Assembly (NCBI RefSeq): GCF_028714215.1
Contig: NZ_JAQTMS010000008.1
Span: 1-64,000, forward strand
Length of the DNA stretch: 64,000 bases
Direction of reading: 5' to 3'
DNA from: Rhodoferax sp.
GTDB taxonomy: Bacteria; Pseudomonadota; Gammaproteobacteria; Burkholderiales; Burkholderiaceae_C
The notes beneath the pieces were generated by a model. That model was not told where the DNA came from and did no database searches. It worked only from the letters and a program-made list of their open reading frames with translations. This document shows positions 51,466 through 60,661 of this stretch, piece after piece. The position numbers and the translations under genes were made by a program. The stretch's first letter is position 1, and every line of letters begins with the position of its first letter.

Positions 51466-52503
51466 CTAAACATAGCGCTCCTGGAACAACTGGCGCAGTG
51501 TCACGCTCTCGCGCAGCAAAGCCAGCGCGAATTCCGCGTGGCCTCTGGCATAGCCGTTGCCGACGATCATTTCCACGTCCTTGCCGACGCCTTCGGCACC
51601 CAGTGCGGCGGCCGTGAAACTGGTGGCCATGGAGAAGAAATAGATTTTTCCGCCTTCGCGCGTGCTCAGGATGCTGCCCATCTCGGTGTTCGGGATGTTG
51701 ACGCAGTTGATCACCACATCGGCCATCCGGCCCTGCGTGACGGCGGCAACCGCCTGCATCAAGGCCAAGGCGTCGGTGGCATCGACCTGCAGAGCGTGGT
51801 CGACCCAGCCCAGCGCTTTCATGCGCTGGCAATCCTGCTCGAACGGTGAGGCGCCGATGACGCAGCCGCTTGGCCCGGCGTGTTTGCGGGCCTCAAAAAT
51901 GCACAACGTGCCGGACTTGCCGCCACCGCCGATCACCAGCACCGTGTCACCGGGCTGCACCAGACGGGCGGTTTGCGCCGGTGCGCCGGCAACGTCCAGA
52001 ATGGCCAGCGCCAGGTTCTCGGGAATGTCCGGCGGCAGTTTGGCGTAGAGACCGGTTTCGAACAGGATGGCCCGGCCCTTGATCTCGATCCGATCCTGGT
52101 GCAGCTGAACCTTGCTGATCCGATCGATGCGCAAGGGGGTGAGCGACAGCGACACCAGCGTGGCGATCTTGTCGCCGACCCGGAGGTCGCATTTCGTCGC
52201 CAGTGCCGGGCCGATCTCCAGCACCGTGCCGATCAGCATGCCGCCGGAGCCGGTCACCGGGTTGTGCATCTTGCCGCGCCGCGCCACGATGTCCAGCACG
52301 ATTTCCGCGACCCTGGCCGCGTCCCCGTTCGCCTCCTGCTTGATCTGCGTGAAGCTGGCGGCGTCGATGTTGAGCGCCGCGACGTCGATCAAAACTTCGT
52401 TGTCGAAAATTTCCATCGTGTTGTCGATCTTCCAGGCGCCCTGCGGCAGCACGCCCTGCGGTTCCAGCACGCGGTGCGTGCCGTAGGGGGATCCTTGTTT
52501 CAT
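51466..52503 (-). CDS. kdd: L-erythro-3,5-diaminohexanoate dehydrogenase
   Basis: GTHRVLEPQGVLPQGAWKIDN, GTVLEIGPALATKCDLRVGDKIATLVSLSLTPLRID, VLVIGGGGKSGTLCIFEARKH. Confidence 0.93.
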   Translation of the reverse strand: MKQGSPYGTHRVLEPQGVLPQGAWKIDNTMEIFDNEVLIDVAALNIDAASFTQIKQEANGDAARVAEIVLDIVARRGKMHNPVTGSGGMLIGTVLEIGPALATKCDLRVGDKIATLVSLSLTPLRIDRISKVQLHQDRIEIKGRAILFETGLYAKLPPDIPENLALAILDVAGAPAQTARLVQPGDTVLVIGGGGKSGTLCIFEARKHAGPSGCVIGASPFEQDCQRMKALGWVDHALQVDATDALALMQAVAAVTQGRMADVVINCVNIPNTEMGSILSTREGGKIYFFSMATSFTAAALGAEGVGKDVEMIVGNGYARGHAEFALALLRESVTLRQLFQERYV

Positions 52504-52565
52504 GGTGTCTCGATGTTACGGCCGGTTCCGGTCATTTTTAGCCAATGCGCACGGGTCGCCCGCCT

Positions 52566-53747
52566 TCAATTGCTTTGCGTCGGCAGGCTGAAGTCCTGGC
52601 CTAGGCCCGGCATCTCCACCGTCATGCCTTTGTAGTTGCGGCATTTGATGGTGGTGCCGCTACCGTCCGGCAGCACTTCCTCGCGCACATAACTGGGAAT
52701 GATGGGCAACTTGCCCAGGCCGCCCATGCCGTCGACGATGAAGGTCGGCACCGCCGGCCCGCTGATCCAGCCGCGCAGGCCTTCGTAGAGTTCCAGCATG
52801 CGCCGGTGCGGCACGATGAAGTGGTGCGCGCCTTCCACCATGTCGGTCGAATAGACGTAGTAGGGGCGCACGCCCATCTCGATGCTCTGCATGAACAGTT
52901 CGCGCATCACCTCGACACTGTCGTTGATGCCTTTCAGGCAGACCGTCTGCAGACCCATCATGACACCGGCCTTCTGGATCAGCTTGACGCGCTGGCGCAG
53001 CAACGGCGTGATTTCCTTGGGATGGTCGATGTGGATATTGAGCATTTGCACCCGGTGCTTTTCCAGCACGGCACACAACTCCGGCGTGACGCGGGTTGGC
53101 AACTGCACCACCATGCGCGAACCGATGCGCAGGAAGCGCACGTGCGGGGCGCGCCGGCGCAGCTCGCCCAGGATGTAATCGAGACGCTCGTCGGTGAAGG
53201 TCAGCGGGTCGCCGCCGGACAGCAGCACGTCGTCGATATTCTTGTTGCCGGCAATGTAGGCGATCGAGGCCTCGATCTGGTCCTTGGCGACCGAACCGGC
53301 CGGCTGCGAGACCATGCGCTTGCGGGTACAGAAGCGGCACAGCGTGGCGCAGGTGTTGGAAACCAGAAACAGCACGCGGCGCGGATAGCGGTGCACCACG
53401 CTGGTTCCGGGGATGGTGTCGCCTTCCTCGCCCAGTTCGTCCAGCGAGGTGGCAAAGCCGGCTTTGCTTTCTTCATGGTGCGAGGGCAGGTACTGCATGC
53501 GGATCGGGCAGTTGGGGTCGTCGCGGTCCATCAGCTTGGCCATGTAGGGCGTGATCGAGACGGCGAACTTGTTGTAAACGGTTTCGTTGACGTTTTCGAT
53601 TCTGTTCAGTACGCCGCTGAGTTCCCCGTGGTGGGTGTAGCGGCGGGCAAACTGCTTTTGCCAGGATTCCGCTTCCGGGTCGTAGGCGTCCAGGGCCTCG
53701 CGCGTCAGCAGTTTCCTGGCCGGATTGAAGTCGACTTTTTGCAGCAT
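52566..53747 (-). CDS. kamA: Lysine 2,3-aminomutase (radical SAM)
   Basis: LVSNTCATLCRFCTRKRMV (CxxxCxxC), DVLLSGGDPLTFTDERLDYIL. Confidence 0.97.
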   Translation of the reverse strand: MLQKVDFNPARKLLTREALDAYDPEAESWQKQFARRYTHHGELSGVLNRIENVNETVYNKFAVSITPYMAKLMDRDDPNCPIRMQYLPSHHEESKAGFATSLDELGEEGDTIPGTSVVHRYPRRVLFLVSNTCATLCRFCTRKRMVSQPAGSVAKDQIEASIAYIAGNKNIDDVLLSGGDPLTFTDERLDYILGELRRRAPHVRFLRIGSRMVVQLPTRVTPELCAVLEKHRVQMLNIHIDHPKEITPLLRQRVKLIQKAGVMMGLQTVCLKGINDSVEVMRELFMQSIEMGVRPYYVYSTDMVEGAHHFIVPHRRMLELYEGLRGWISGPAVPTFIVDGMGGLGKLPIIPSYVREEVLPDGSGTTIKCRNYKGMTVEMPGLGQDFSLPTQSN

Positions 53748-53824
53748 TTGATTTCCCCAGGGGCGGTGTGGTCGAGGTCAAGTTTAGGAACCGGTGCGGC
53801 CGACGGAAATTGGCAAACTGACTG

Positions 53825-53871
53825 AATTTGCATGTCAATTTAAGTCACAATGCTGGTCTTTGATGCAAATT
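53825..53871. promoter_or_regulatory. Inverted repeat AATTTGCAT-N29-ATGCAAATT in the kamA/Lrp divergent promoter
   Basis: Perfect 9-bp arms between the two divergent starts. Confidence 0.55.
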
Positions 53872-53884
53872 GCCTGACACGCCC

Positions 53885-54328
53885 ATGGCCACCTCTCTGG
53901 ACACCCTGGATCGCCAACTGATAGCGCTGCTCAAGGTCAACGCCCGCCTGCCGGTGGTGCGCCTGGCCAAGGCGCTGGGCTGCTCGCGCAGCACGGTCCA
54001 GTTGCGGCTGAAAGCGCTGGAAGACGGCGGCATCATCACCGGCTACACGGTCGGTGTGACGCGGGCCCGCTCGGCGCCCGACATCCGCGCCATGGTGTTG
54101 ATTTCGATCGAGTCGAAAATGGAGCCCGAGGTGGTGCGGGCGCTCTCCAAACGCCACGAAATCTTCAAGCTGTATTCGGTCAGCGGCCGCTACGATCTGT
54201 GCGCCATGCTGTCGACCGAATCGACACACGAACTCGATGCCGTGCTGGACCGGGTCCGCGCCGTCAAGGGCGTGGTCGATACCTTCTCGACCATCCTGTT
54301 GTCGACCAAGCTGGAGCGCCCGGAGTAA
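53885..54328 (+). CDS. Lrp/AsnC family transcriptional regulator
   Basis: MATSLDTLDRQLIALLKVNARLPVVRLAKALGCSRSTVQLRLKALEDGGIITGYTV. Confidence 0.94.
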   Translation: MATSLDTLDRQLIALLKVNARLPVVRLAKALGCSRSTVQLRLKALEDGGIITGYTVGVTRARSAPDIRAMVLISIESKMEPEVVRALSKRHEIFKLYSVSGRYDLCAMLSTESTHELDAVLDRVRAVKGVVDTFSTILLSTKLERPE

Positions 54329-54438
54329 GCTTTCGGTCACCGCGATCAGGCCCGACTGTCGAATAAATGGCTATAAATTCACACTTATTTGGCGAGTAAT
54401 TCGCTGATTAAGGCGAGATCATAGCGATCTATATCAAT

Positions 54439-57438
54439 TTGCCGGAGATCAACTTGCGCCTGCCTATTCCCTACCGTCCCGAAGCCGAAGTCGTCTCCAG
54501 GTGCCTTGGCTCCCTCGCACACGCCCTGGACTGGGCCGCCGCCGCCCGGGTCGCGACACCCTGGGTGCAGGCCGTGCGCAGCAACCCGCCGCCGTTCTGG
54601 GCGCTGGAGAGCCTGCTCCAGGAGTACCCCATCTCCAGCGCCGAGGGCCTGGCCTTGATGCGTCTGGCCGAAGCCTTGCTGCGCGTGCCCGATGCCGAGA
54701 CCGCCATTGCCCTTACCGCCGATCAACTGGGGCGGGCCGACTTCCACAGTGCCGGCGACAAGACGCTGGCGCGCCTGTCCAGCACGGCGATTGCGATGAG
54801 CAAGAAGTTTTTGCCCGACAGCGAAGCGCCGACCGGCCTGTTTGCCAAGTTGGGGGCGCGCTCGGTGGTGGCCGCGACCCTGCGCGCCGTGCAGTTGCTG
54901 GGGCGCCAGTTCGTGCTCGGTCAGACCATGGCCGAGGCGATGGACGAAGCCGCCAGCGCCAAGCGCAAGATGAACAACCTGCGCTACAGCTATGACATGC
55001 TGGGCGAGGGGGCGCGGACCACGGCCGATGCCCTCAAATACCTGAGCAGCTACCAGAACGCCATTGCGGCCATCGCCGCCAACAGCGACAAGAGCGTGGC
55101 CTGCGAGTCCAATGACGGCATCTCGATCAAGCTCAGCGCACTGCATCCGCGCTACGAGGACGCGCAAATGGAGCGCGTGCTGGCGGAGCTGGTGCCGCGC
55201 GTCTGGGGGCTGTGCCAGCAGGCGGCGCGCGCCAACATCAACTTGACGATGGACTCGGAAGAAGTCGACCGGCTGGAGTTGTCGCTGGTCGTGTTCGAGG
55301 CGCTGGTGGCCCAGGTGGCACAACACTTTCCGGCGTGGGGCGGCTTTGGCCTGGCGATGCAGACCTACCAGACGCGCTCGCTGGAACTGATAGACCACGT
55401 GATCGCCCTGGCGCGGCGCCACAAGATCCGCTTGATGTGCCGCCTGGTCAAGGGCGCTTACTGGGACGCCGAGATCAAGCGCGCGCAAGAGTTGGGCCTC
55501 TGCGCCTACCCGGTGTTCACCCACAAGCACCACACCGACGTTGCCTACCTGGCCTGCGCCAGCCGCCTGCTGGACGCGCCCGATGCGATCTACCCGCAAT
55601 TCGCCACGCACAATGCCGGCACCATTGCCGCCATCGTGCAAATGGGTGCCAAGAGCGGCGCACCGTTCGAGTTGCAGCGCCTGCACGGCATGGCCGAGGG
55701 GGTCTACCGCGAAGTCCTGAAGAACCCCTTGCTGGCCTGCCGCGTCTACGCCCCGGTCGGCGCTCACAAGGATTTGCTGGCCTACCTGGTGCGCCGCCTG
55801 CTGGAAAACGGCGCCAACTCGTCCTTCGTGCACCAACTGGCCGACGCGTCGGTGGACACGCACGATTTGCTGATTTCCCCGCTGCGTCTGGAGCCCGACT
55901 CGTCGTTGCCGCTGCCGCCCAAGCTGTTCGGTGCCGCGCGCCAAAACAGCGCCGGACTCGATCTGACGGTAGAGCCCATGCGCGCTCCCCTGCTGAGCGC
56001 TTACCAGACGGTGCCGGTGCCAACGGTTCCCGCCTTCGACACCGCCTTGCTGGGCAGCGTCATGGCGACCAGCGCCGATGGTTACAAAACCTGGCGCAAG
56101 ACAGCGGTGAACGAGCGCGCCGCCATGCTGCGCCGTGCCGCTGACGCGCTGGAAAACCAGTTGCCCCAATTCAGTGCCTTGTTGGTCAAGGAAGCGTTCA
56201 AGACCTGGGGTGACGCGGTCTCCGAAGTGCGCGAGGCGGTCGACTTCATGCGTTACTACGCTCACGAGGCCCAGCGCATCATGGCGCCCATCGCGCTGCC
56301 GGGGCAGTCCGACGGCGTGACGCTTGGCGTCACCGGCGAATCGAACGAGTTGCGCCTGATAGCGCGCGGCCCCTGGGTTTGCATCAGCCCCTGGAACTTC
56401 CCGCTGGCCATTTTTGTCGGGCAAGTGGCGGCGGCCCTGGTCACCGGCAACAGCGTGCTGGCCAAACCGGCCGAGCAAACCCCAGGCGTGGCGCTGGAAG
56501 CGGTGAAATTGCTGCACGCGGCCGGCGTGCCCGAAGGCGTGCTGCAACTGCTGCACGGCCCGGGCGAAACAGTGGGTGCCGCGCTGGTGGCGGCTCCCGG
56601 TGTCGCCGGCGTGGTCTTCACCGGCTCCACCGCGGTCGCCAAAATCATCCAGCGTGCGCTGGCCGCCAAGGACGGCGCCATCGTGCCGCTGATTGCCGAG
56701 ACCGGCGGCATCAACGCCATGCTGGTGGACAGCACGGCGCTGCCCGAGCAGGTCAGCGACGCCGTCATGCAATCGGCTTTTCGCAGCGCCGGCCAGCGTT
56801 GCTCGGCGCTGCGCCTGCTGTGCCTGCACGCCGAAATTGCCGACCACGTGATCGAGATGATCCGCGGCGCCGCCCAGGAACTGGTCAGCGGCGACCCGGC
56901 CGACCTGGCGACCGACGTCGGCCCGGTGATCGACCGGGAAGCTTTTGACGGCATCGGGCAACAGCTGCTGCGTTTGCGCAAGGAGGCCAGACCGCTGCTG
57001 GCTGCCGGCAATGCTGCGGTGGCGGCCACCGGGCCAGTCCCCAATCTGATCCCGCCGCAAGCCTTCGAGATCAACGCTATCGCCGACATGCGGCAGGAGA
57101 TCTTCGGCCCGGTGCTGCACATCGTGCGCTGGAGCGGCGACCCGATGGCGGTGATCGAGCAGATCAACGCGCTGGGCTATGGCCTGACGCTGGGCATCCA
57201 GAGCCGCATCGACAGCCGCGCCCAGGCACTGGCGCGCCAAGCCCACATCGGCAATGTCTACATCAACCGCAACCAGATCGGCGCTGTCGTGGGCGTGCAG
57301 CCGTTCGGCGGCGAAGGCCTGTCGGGCACCGGCCCGAAAGCCGGTGGCCCGCACTACCTGTACCGCTTCTGCGCCGAGCAGACCATCACCGTCAACACCA
57401 CGGCGGCAGGGGGCAACGCGGCGCTGCTGGCGGGGTGA
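54439..57438 (+). CDS. putA: Bifunctional proline dehydrogenase / L-glutamate gamma-semialdehyde dehydrogenase (compact PutA without N-terminal RHH)
   Basis: PRODH motifs (LKYLSSYQNAIAAIAANS, MCRLVKGAYWDAEIKRAQ), ALDH motifs (SPWNFPLAIFVGQVAAALVTGN, ETGGINAMLVDSTALPEQ, SAGQRCSALRLL). Confidence 0.96.
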   Translation: MPEINLRLPIPYRPEAEVVSRCLGSLAHALDWAAAARVATPWVQAVRSNPPPFWALESLLQEYPISSAEGLALMRLAEALLRVPDAETAIALTADQLGRADFHSAGDKTLARLSSTAIAMSKKFLPDSEAPTGLFAKLGARSVVAATLRAVQLLGRQFVLGQTMAEAMDEAASAKRKMNNLRYSYDMLGEGARTTADALKYLSSYQNAIAAIAANSDKSVACESNDGISIKLSALHPRYEDAQMERVLAELVPRVWGLCQQAARANINLTMDSEEVDRLELSLVVFEALVAQVAQHFPAWGGFGLAMQTYQTRSLELIDHVIALARRHKIRLMCRLVKGAYWDAEIKRAQELGLCAYPVFTHKHHTDVAYLACASRLLDAPDAIYPQFATHNAGTIAAIVQMGAKSGAPFELQRLHGMAEGVYREVLKNPLLACRVYAPVGAHKDLLAYLVRRLLENGANSSFVHQLADASVDTHDLLISPLRLEPDSSLPLPPKLFGAARQNSAGLDLTVEPMRAPLLSAYQTVPVPTVPAFDTALLGSVMATSADGYKTWRKTAVNERAAMLRRAADALENQLPQFSALLVKEAFKTWGDAVSEVREAVDFMRYYAHEAQRIMAPIALPGQSDGVTLGVTGESNELRLIARGPWVCISPWNFPLAIFVGQVAAALVTGNSVLAKPAEQTPGVALEAVKLLHAAGVPEGVLQLLHGPGETVGAALVAAPGVAGVVFTGSTAVAKIIQRALAAKDGAIVPLIAETGGINAMLVDSTALPEQVSDAVMQSAFRSAGQRCSALRLLCLHAEIADHVIEMIRGAAQELVSGDPADLATDVGPVIDREAFDGIGQQLLRLRKEARPLLAAGNAAVAATGPVPNLIPPQAFEINAIADMRQEIFGPVLHIVRWSGDPMAVIEQINALGYGLTLGIQSRIDSRAQALARQAHIGNVYINRNQIGAVVGVQPFGGEGLSGTGPKAGGPHYLYRFCAEQTITVNTTAAGGNAALLAG

Positions 57439-57491
57439 ACTGGCTTTAGAGCACGTCGGTTACCGCCGATTGTCCTGCAATTGAAGGTGTA

Positions 57492-59204
57492 TCAAGTTGC
57501 GGTCCGCACGGCTGTTTTGAGCCGATACTTGTCCAACTGGTCTGCAAGGTTTTCTAGTCCCTTACGTTCTTCCCTGGCCAACGTGAGCAGCGTCCTGTTT
57601 CCTGGCTCTGTCCTGAGAATCCGCAATACGTCGAATATCGCGTCTAGGGCTTTGCGGTTGAACTTTTCTTGAATAGATGCGTCTTCAAAATCCTTTGGGA
57701 GAGTTTTGGGGTCCAGGCGTGCTTGCCCGGCGCGTTTCATTGTTGCTCTGAGTACACTGATTGAACCTCTGACCCAGGCGACGCTTGTATTGTTGCTGAC
57801 GGAGTCGAATTCTTCTAGAAGTTGGAAGATCTGTATGGGGCCACCGTTTTGGATGGCAATTTCCAGTGCCTTCTCAATCACAACAGTTTTTGGGTCGGAA
57901 CTGGGGTCACAGGCCAGCGTCAGTGCTCTTTCCAAGTGCCTTTTCTCAACCAATCTTAGCGTCGCAGGGTTTCTTAACAAGGTTGCCAGTTCCGTTGTGG
58001 TATACCAAATCCGCAAAAAATCGACAAACAGACTGATCGGTTCACCGCGCTGCTTCTTCACCTCCATGCACAGTCGCATAAGCGGCTCGCAGAGTTCGTA
58101 ATAGCTCTCGCGTCCTTGCTCGATGGAGCGCACATAGCGCTTCTCCTTGAGTTGCTTGAGCTGGCTGGAGCAAGTCTGTTGCGTGATGAAGCAGGACTTG
58201 GCAATTTGCTTGACCGGCGCGGCACCCCGGTAGTTCACCAAGTACTCAACGATCTTACGTTGCTGGCCCGACAGCTCTTTCATGCGTGCCTGGTAGTAGG
58301 GCGTCAACTCATCCAGGGTGTGCATGAAAGCCGGGACCAGCTCATCCAATGCTTCCCGGCTCAAAAATTGGGCGAAGATGATGTAGATGCGGGGGTTGCC
58401 CTCGGCAAGGTGGTGCACGGCTCTGATACGGGCGCGGCCCTCTGGTGCGTCAATGAAGGCGGCCAGATTTGCGTCGCCCCGCTCCACGGCAATTTTTCCC
58501 AGCAGGCTGACGACGTCTTCAAACTCCAATTCCTTCAGTGGCTCAATATCAAAGAAGCCATAGAAAGCGGACTTGTGCAAACTCACGCCCGCAAACAGGG
58601 ACGGCGTTGTGCCCACCAGCACCATATTGTTGTGGTTCTGAATGAAGGCGCGCCAAGCCTTTTGGCCTTGGTCACCGAGTTGCTCGAAGAGGTCGTCCAA
58701 GTTTTCCAGTAAAACGATAAGGCGTTTTCTGCCCAGCACATCCAGCAAGATGGACTCCGCCAGTTTTTCCGCCTCTTTCAGAGGCAGTTCATAGAGCGGA
58801 CTGGTGCGTTCATCGATTTCTAGTTGGGGATAGCTGGCGTCCAGCGTGCGCAAGATGCGCAGCACGAGTTCAAAAAAACTCGTCACACCCCACTCCTCTT
58901 CGCGCATCCAGGCGATCAGGGTTTTGGCGTTGGCTTCCTTGCTCTTTGTCAAGCGGTGGTGCAGCAGAGAGATCAGGTGGGTTTTGCCGATGCCCCTGGG
59001 TCCGACAAACAAGGTGTGATGGCTGCTGCCGGTGCGAAGGCTCTCGATCACGTTGTCCAGGCAGCGGGTAAGGAGGGGTTCGCGCTGCACCAACATGGTT
59101 TCCAGAGTTTCCGGGGCCATCAAGCTGGGTGTGAAATGCGACAGATACAGAGTCTTCTGGGTCAGTGTGGGGATGCTGGTCTTGGCTCTTGTTGAGGTAC
59201 TCAT
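57492..59204 (-). CDS. P-loop AAA/STAND-like ATPase with C-terminal winged-helix region
   Basis: Walker A VGPRGIGKTHLISLL, Walker B-like RLIVLLENLDDLF, MarR/ORC-like wHTH GQQRKIVEYLVNYRGAAPVKQIAKSCFITQQTCSSQLKQLKEKRYV. Confidence 0.82.
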   Translation of the reverse strand: MSTSTRAKTSIPTLTQKTLYLSHFTPSLMAPETLETMLVQREPLLTRCLDNVIESLRTGSSHHTLFVGPRGIGKTHLISLLHHRLTKSKEANAKTLIAWMREEEWGVTSFFELVLRILRTLDASYPQLEIDERTSPLYELPLKEAEKLAESILLDVLGRKRLIVLLENLDDLFEQLGDQGQKAWRAFIQNHNNMVLVGTTPSLFAGVSLHKSAFYGFFDIEPLKELEFEDVVSLLGKIAVERGDANLAAFIDAPEGRARIRAVHHLAEGNPRIYIIFAQFLSREALDELVPAFMHTLDELTPYYQARMKELSGQQRKIVEYLVNYRGAAPVKQIAKSCFITQQTCSSQLKQLKEKRYVRSIEQGRESYYELCEPLMRLCMEVKKQRGEPISLFVDFLRIWYTTTELATLLRNPATLRLVEKRHLERALTLACDPSSDPKTVVIEKALEIAIQNGGPIQIFQLLEEFDSVSNNTSVAWVRGSISVLRATMKRAGQARLDPKTLPKDFEDASIQEKFNRKALDAIFDVLRILRTEPGNRTLLTLAREERKGLENLADQLDKYRLKTAVRTAT

Positions 59205-60400
59205 TCGTCAGCTCCAGTCAGGGTGATCGCAAGACTGCGATGCCACACCCACCAACGCTTGACGACAGTGAACTTGAAGCCAAACTCGCCATTCGCATGG
59301 CGCAAAAAATAATGGTCGCGTTCCAGTAGGCGCAACAGTTCCATCCACTGCTGCTGCTCAACCAGGGGATAGGCAGCTCTGGCGCGTTTGACAGTTTCGG
59401 CGATTGACTGTGGGCCTGCGCTGGACGCCACAACATCGAGCAGGGCCAGACACTTGGCACGCTGTTTTCCGTAGTAGGCCAGGGTCCGCTCCTCATAGTG
59501 CTGTAAATCCCAAGGGTTGTCGCTGGAGTGAATGCCATGGCTGATCACTGCGTTCACAGTTTGCATATCGACAGCTTGCCCCCACGATGCCGGGTTTTTC
59601 AGCAGCGCTGAGACGACGTGGTGGATGTAAAAAGGAATGCAGTCCAACGCACTGGCAGTCTCCTCAAAGAGGTCTTGCGCTGCTGCTGTCAGGCTGTTGT
59701 CGGTGAACAGGCGTTGCACCAGCGCAGTCGCGTCGACCAGCGCGAGCGGCCCCACTTCGATCGATAGCATGTCGTTTACAGGCGTGTTGTTGTAGCCCTG
59801 TTCCTTGAGATCCCGCACAATGTGGTGCAAGCCCAGTGAACCCGTGAACACCATGCGGATTTTGTTCGCATGCTGCTGTCGCAGGGCGCGCAAGGTGTCC
59901 AGCAATTCCATGGCTTCTTGGGGGTTTGTCTTGGCAATGATCTCCAACATCCAGGGTAGTTCGTCCCACAGGAAGACAACCCGCTCGATGGCGCTGATAT
60001 CGTCAAGATGCGCAATGGCATCTTCTAGCACCTGCTTCCATTGCCTGGCTGCAAAATTGGGCAATTTGATGGGGCCAATTTGTGTGCCACCCAGCTGTTC
60101 TCCCAGTCCTTGCAACCAGTTTCGGAAATTGGTTTTGGTTTCCAGGTGCGGGTAGATGTCTGCCATGACGTAATGCACAAACTCGGGCGCACTGCGAATG
60201 GCGCCAATGTCGCGTTTGATGACGGCCCAGTTGGCTGGCGCGGTGGCTTTAAATTTTTCGAGGACGTGGGTTTTGCCTGTTCGCCTCTCCGCCGTAAGCA
60301 AAATGCTTTGCTGGTCAAGAGTTGATTGCAAGTAAGCAACGACTGACTCACGTCCGACGATGTCGTCGAGCTGAAGAATGCCACCTGGATTCGGTTTCAT
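59201..60400 (-). CDS. P-loop ATPase (ATPase_2/STAND-like), partner of the downstream ATPase
   Basis: VGRESVVAYLQSTLDQQSILLTAERRTGKTHVLEKF, Walker B ERVVFLWDELPWML, IRMVFTGSLGLHHIV; ATGA overlap with 57492-59204; start MKPNPGG at 60400. Confidence 0.82.
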   Translation of the reverse strand: MKPNPGGILQLDDIVGRESVVAYLQSTLDQQSILLTAERRTGKTHVLEKFKATAPANWAVIKRDIGAIRSAPEFVHYVMADIYPHLETKTNFRNWLQGLGEQLGGTQIGPIKLPNFAARQWKQVLEDAIAHLDDISAIERVVFLWDELPWMLEIIAKTNPQEAMELLDTLRALRQQHANKIRMVFTGSLGLHHIVRDLKEQGYNNTPVNDMLSIEVGPLALVDATALVQRLFTDNSLTAAAQDLFEETASALDCIPFYIHHVVSALLKNPASWGQAVDMQTVNAVISHGIHSSDNPWDLQHYEERTLAYYGKQRAKCLALLDVVASSAGPQSIAETVKRARAAYPLVEQQQWMELLRLLERDHYFLRHANGEFGFKFTVVKRWWVWHRSLAITLTGADE

Positions 60401-60434
60401 AGTGCGACGGCTTTGATATACGGAAGTGTCATTG

Positions 60435-60468
60435 TACGTGTATTTCAACGTACGTCAATAACAACGTA
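60435..60468. promoter_or_regulatory. ACGT-rich candidate operator upstream of the two-ATPase operon
   Basis: TACGTGTATTTCAACGTACGTCAATAACAACGTA: repeated (T/A)ACGT units including palindrome ACGTACGT. Confidence 0.4.
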
Positions 60469-60661
60469 TTTGTTTCCGATGCCACAATCCTCCCACAACT
60501 ACTCACGCGCCAATTGGGGGATAGGCAGCGGGGGATTCATGTTCCCTTCCGGGCCGGTTGCGAATGAAATTAACCGGGTAGGGCGACTGGATAGAGTGTT
60601 TTGTGGTGCTTTATTTTTCTATCCGCGAGGCGCTATTGCCTTGAGGGCCGTAGCGTCTGTT

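Noticed and set aside
54385-57354. 989-aa minus-strand ORF opposite putA
   Set aside because: Composition (H, Q, R, G, V rich) is the usual high-GC antisense shadow of a real gene; the plus strand has clear PutA motifs
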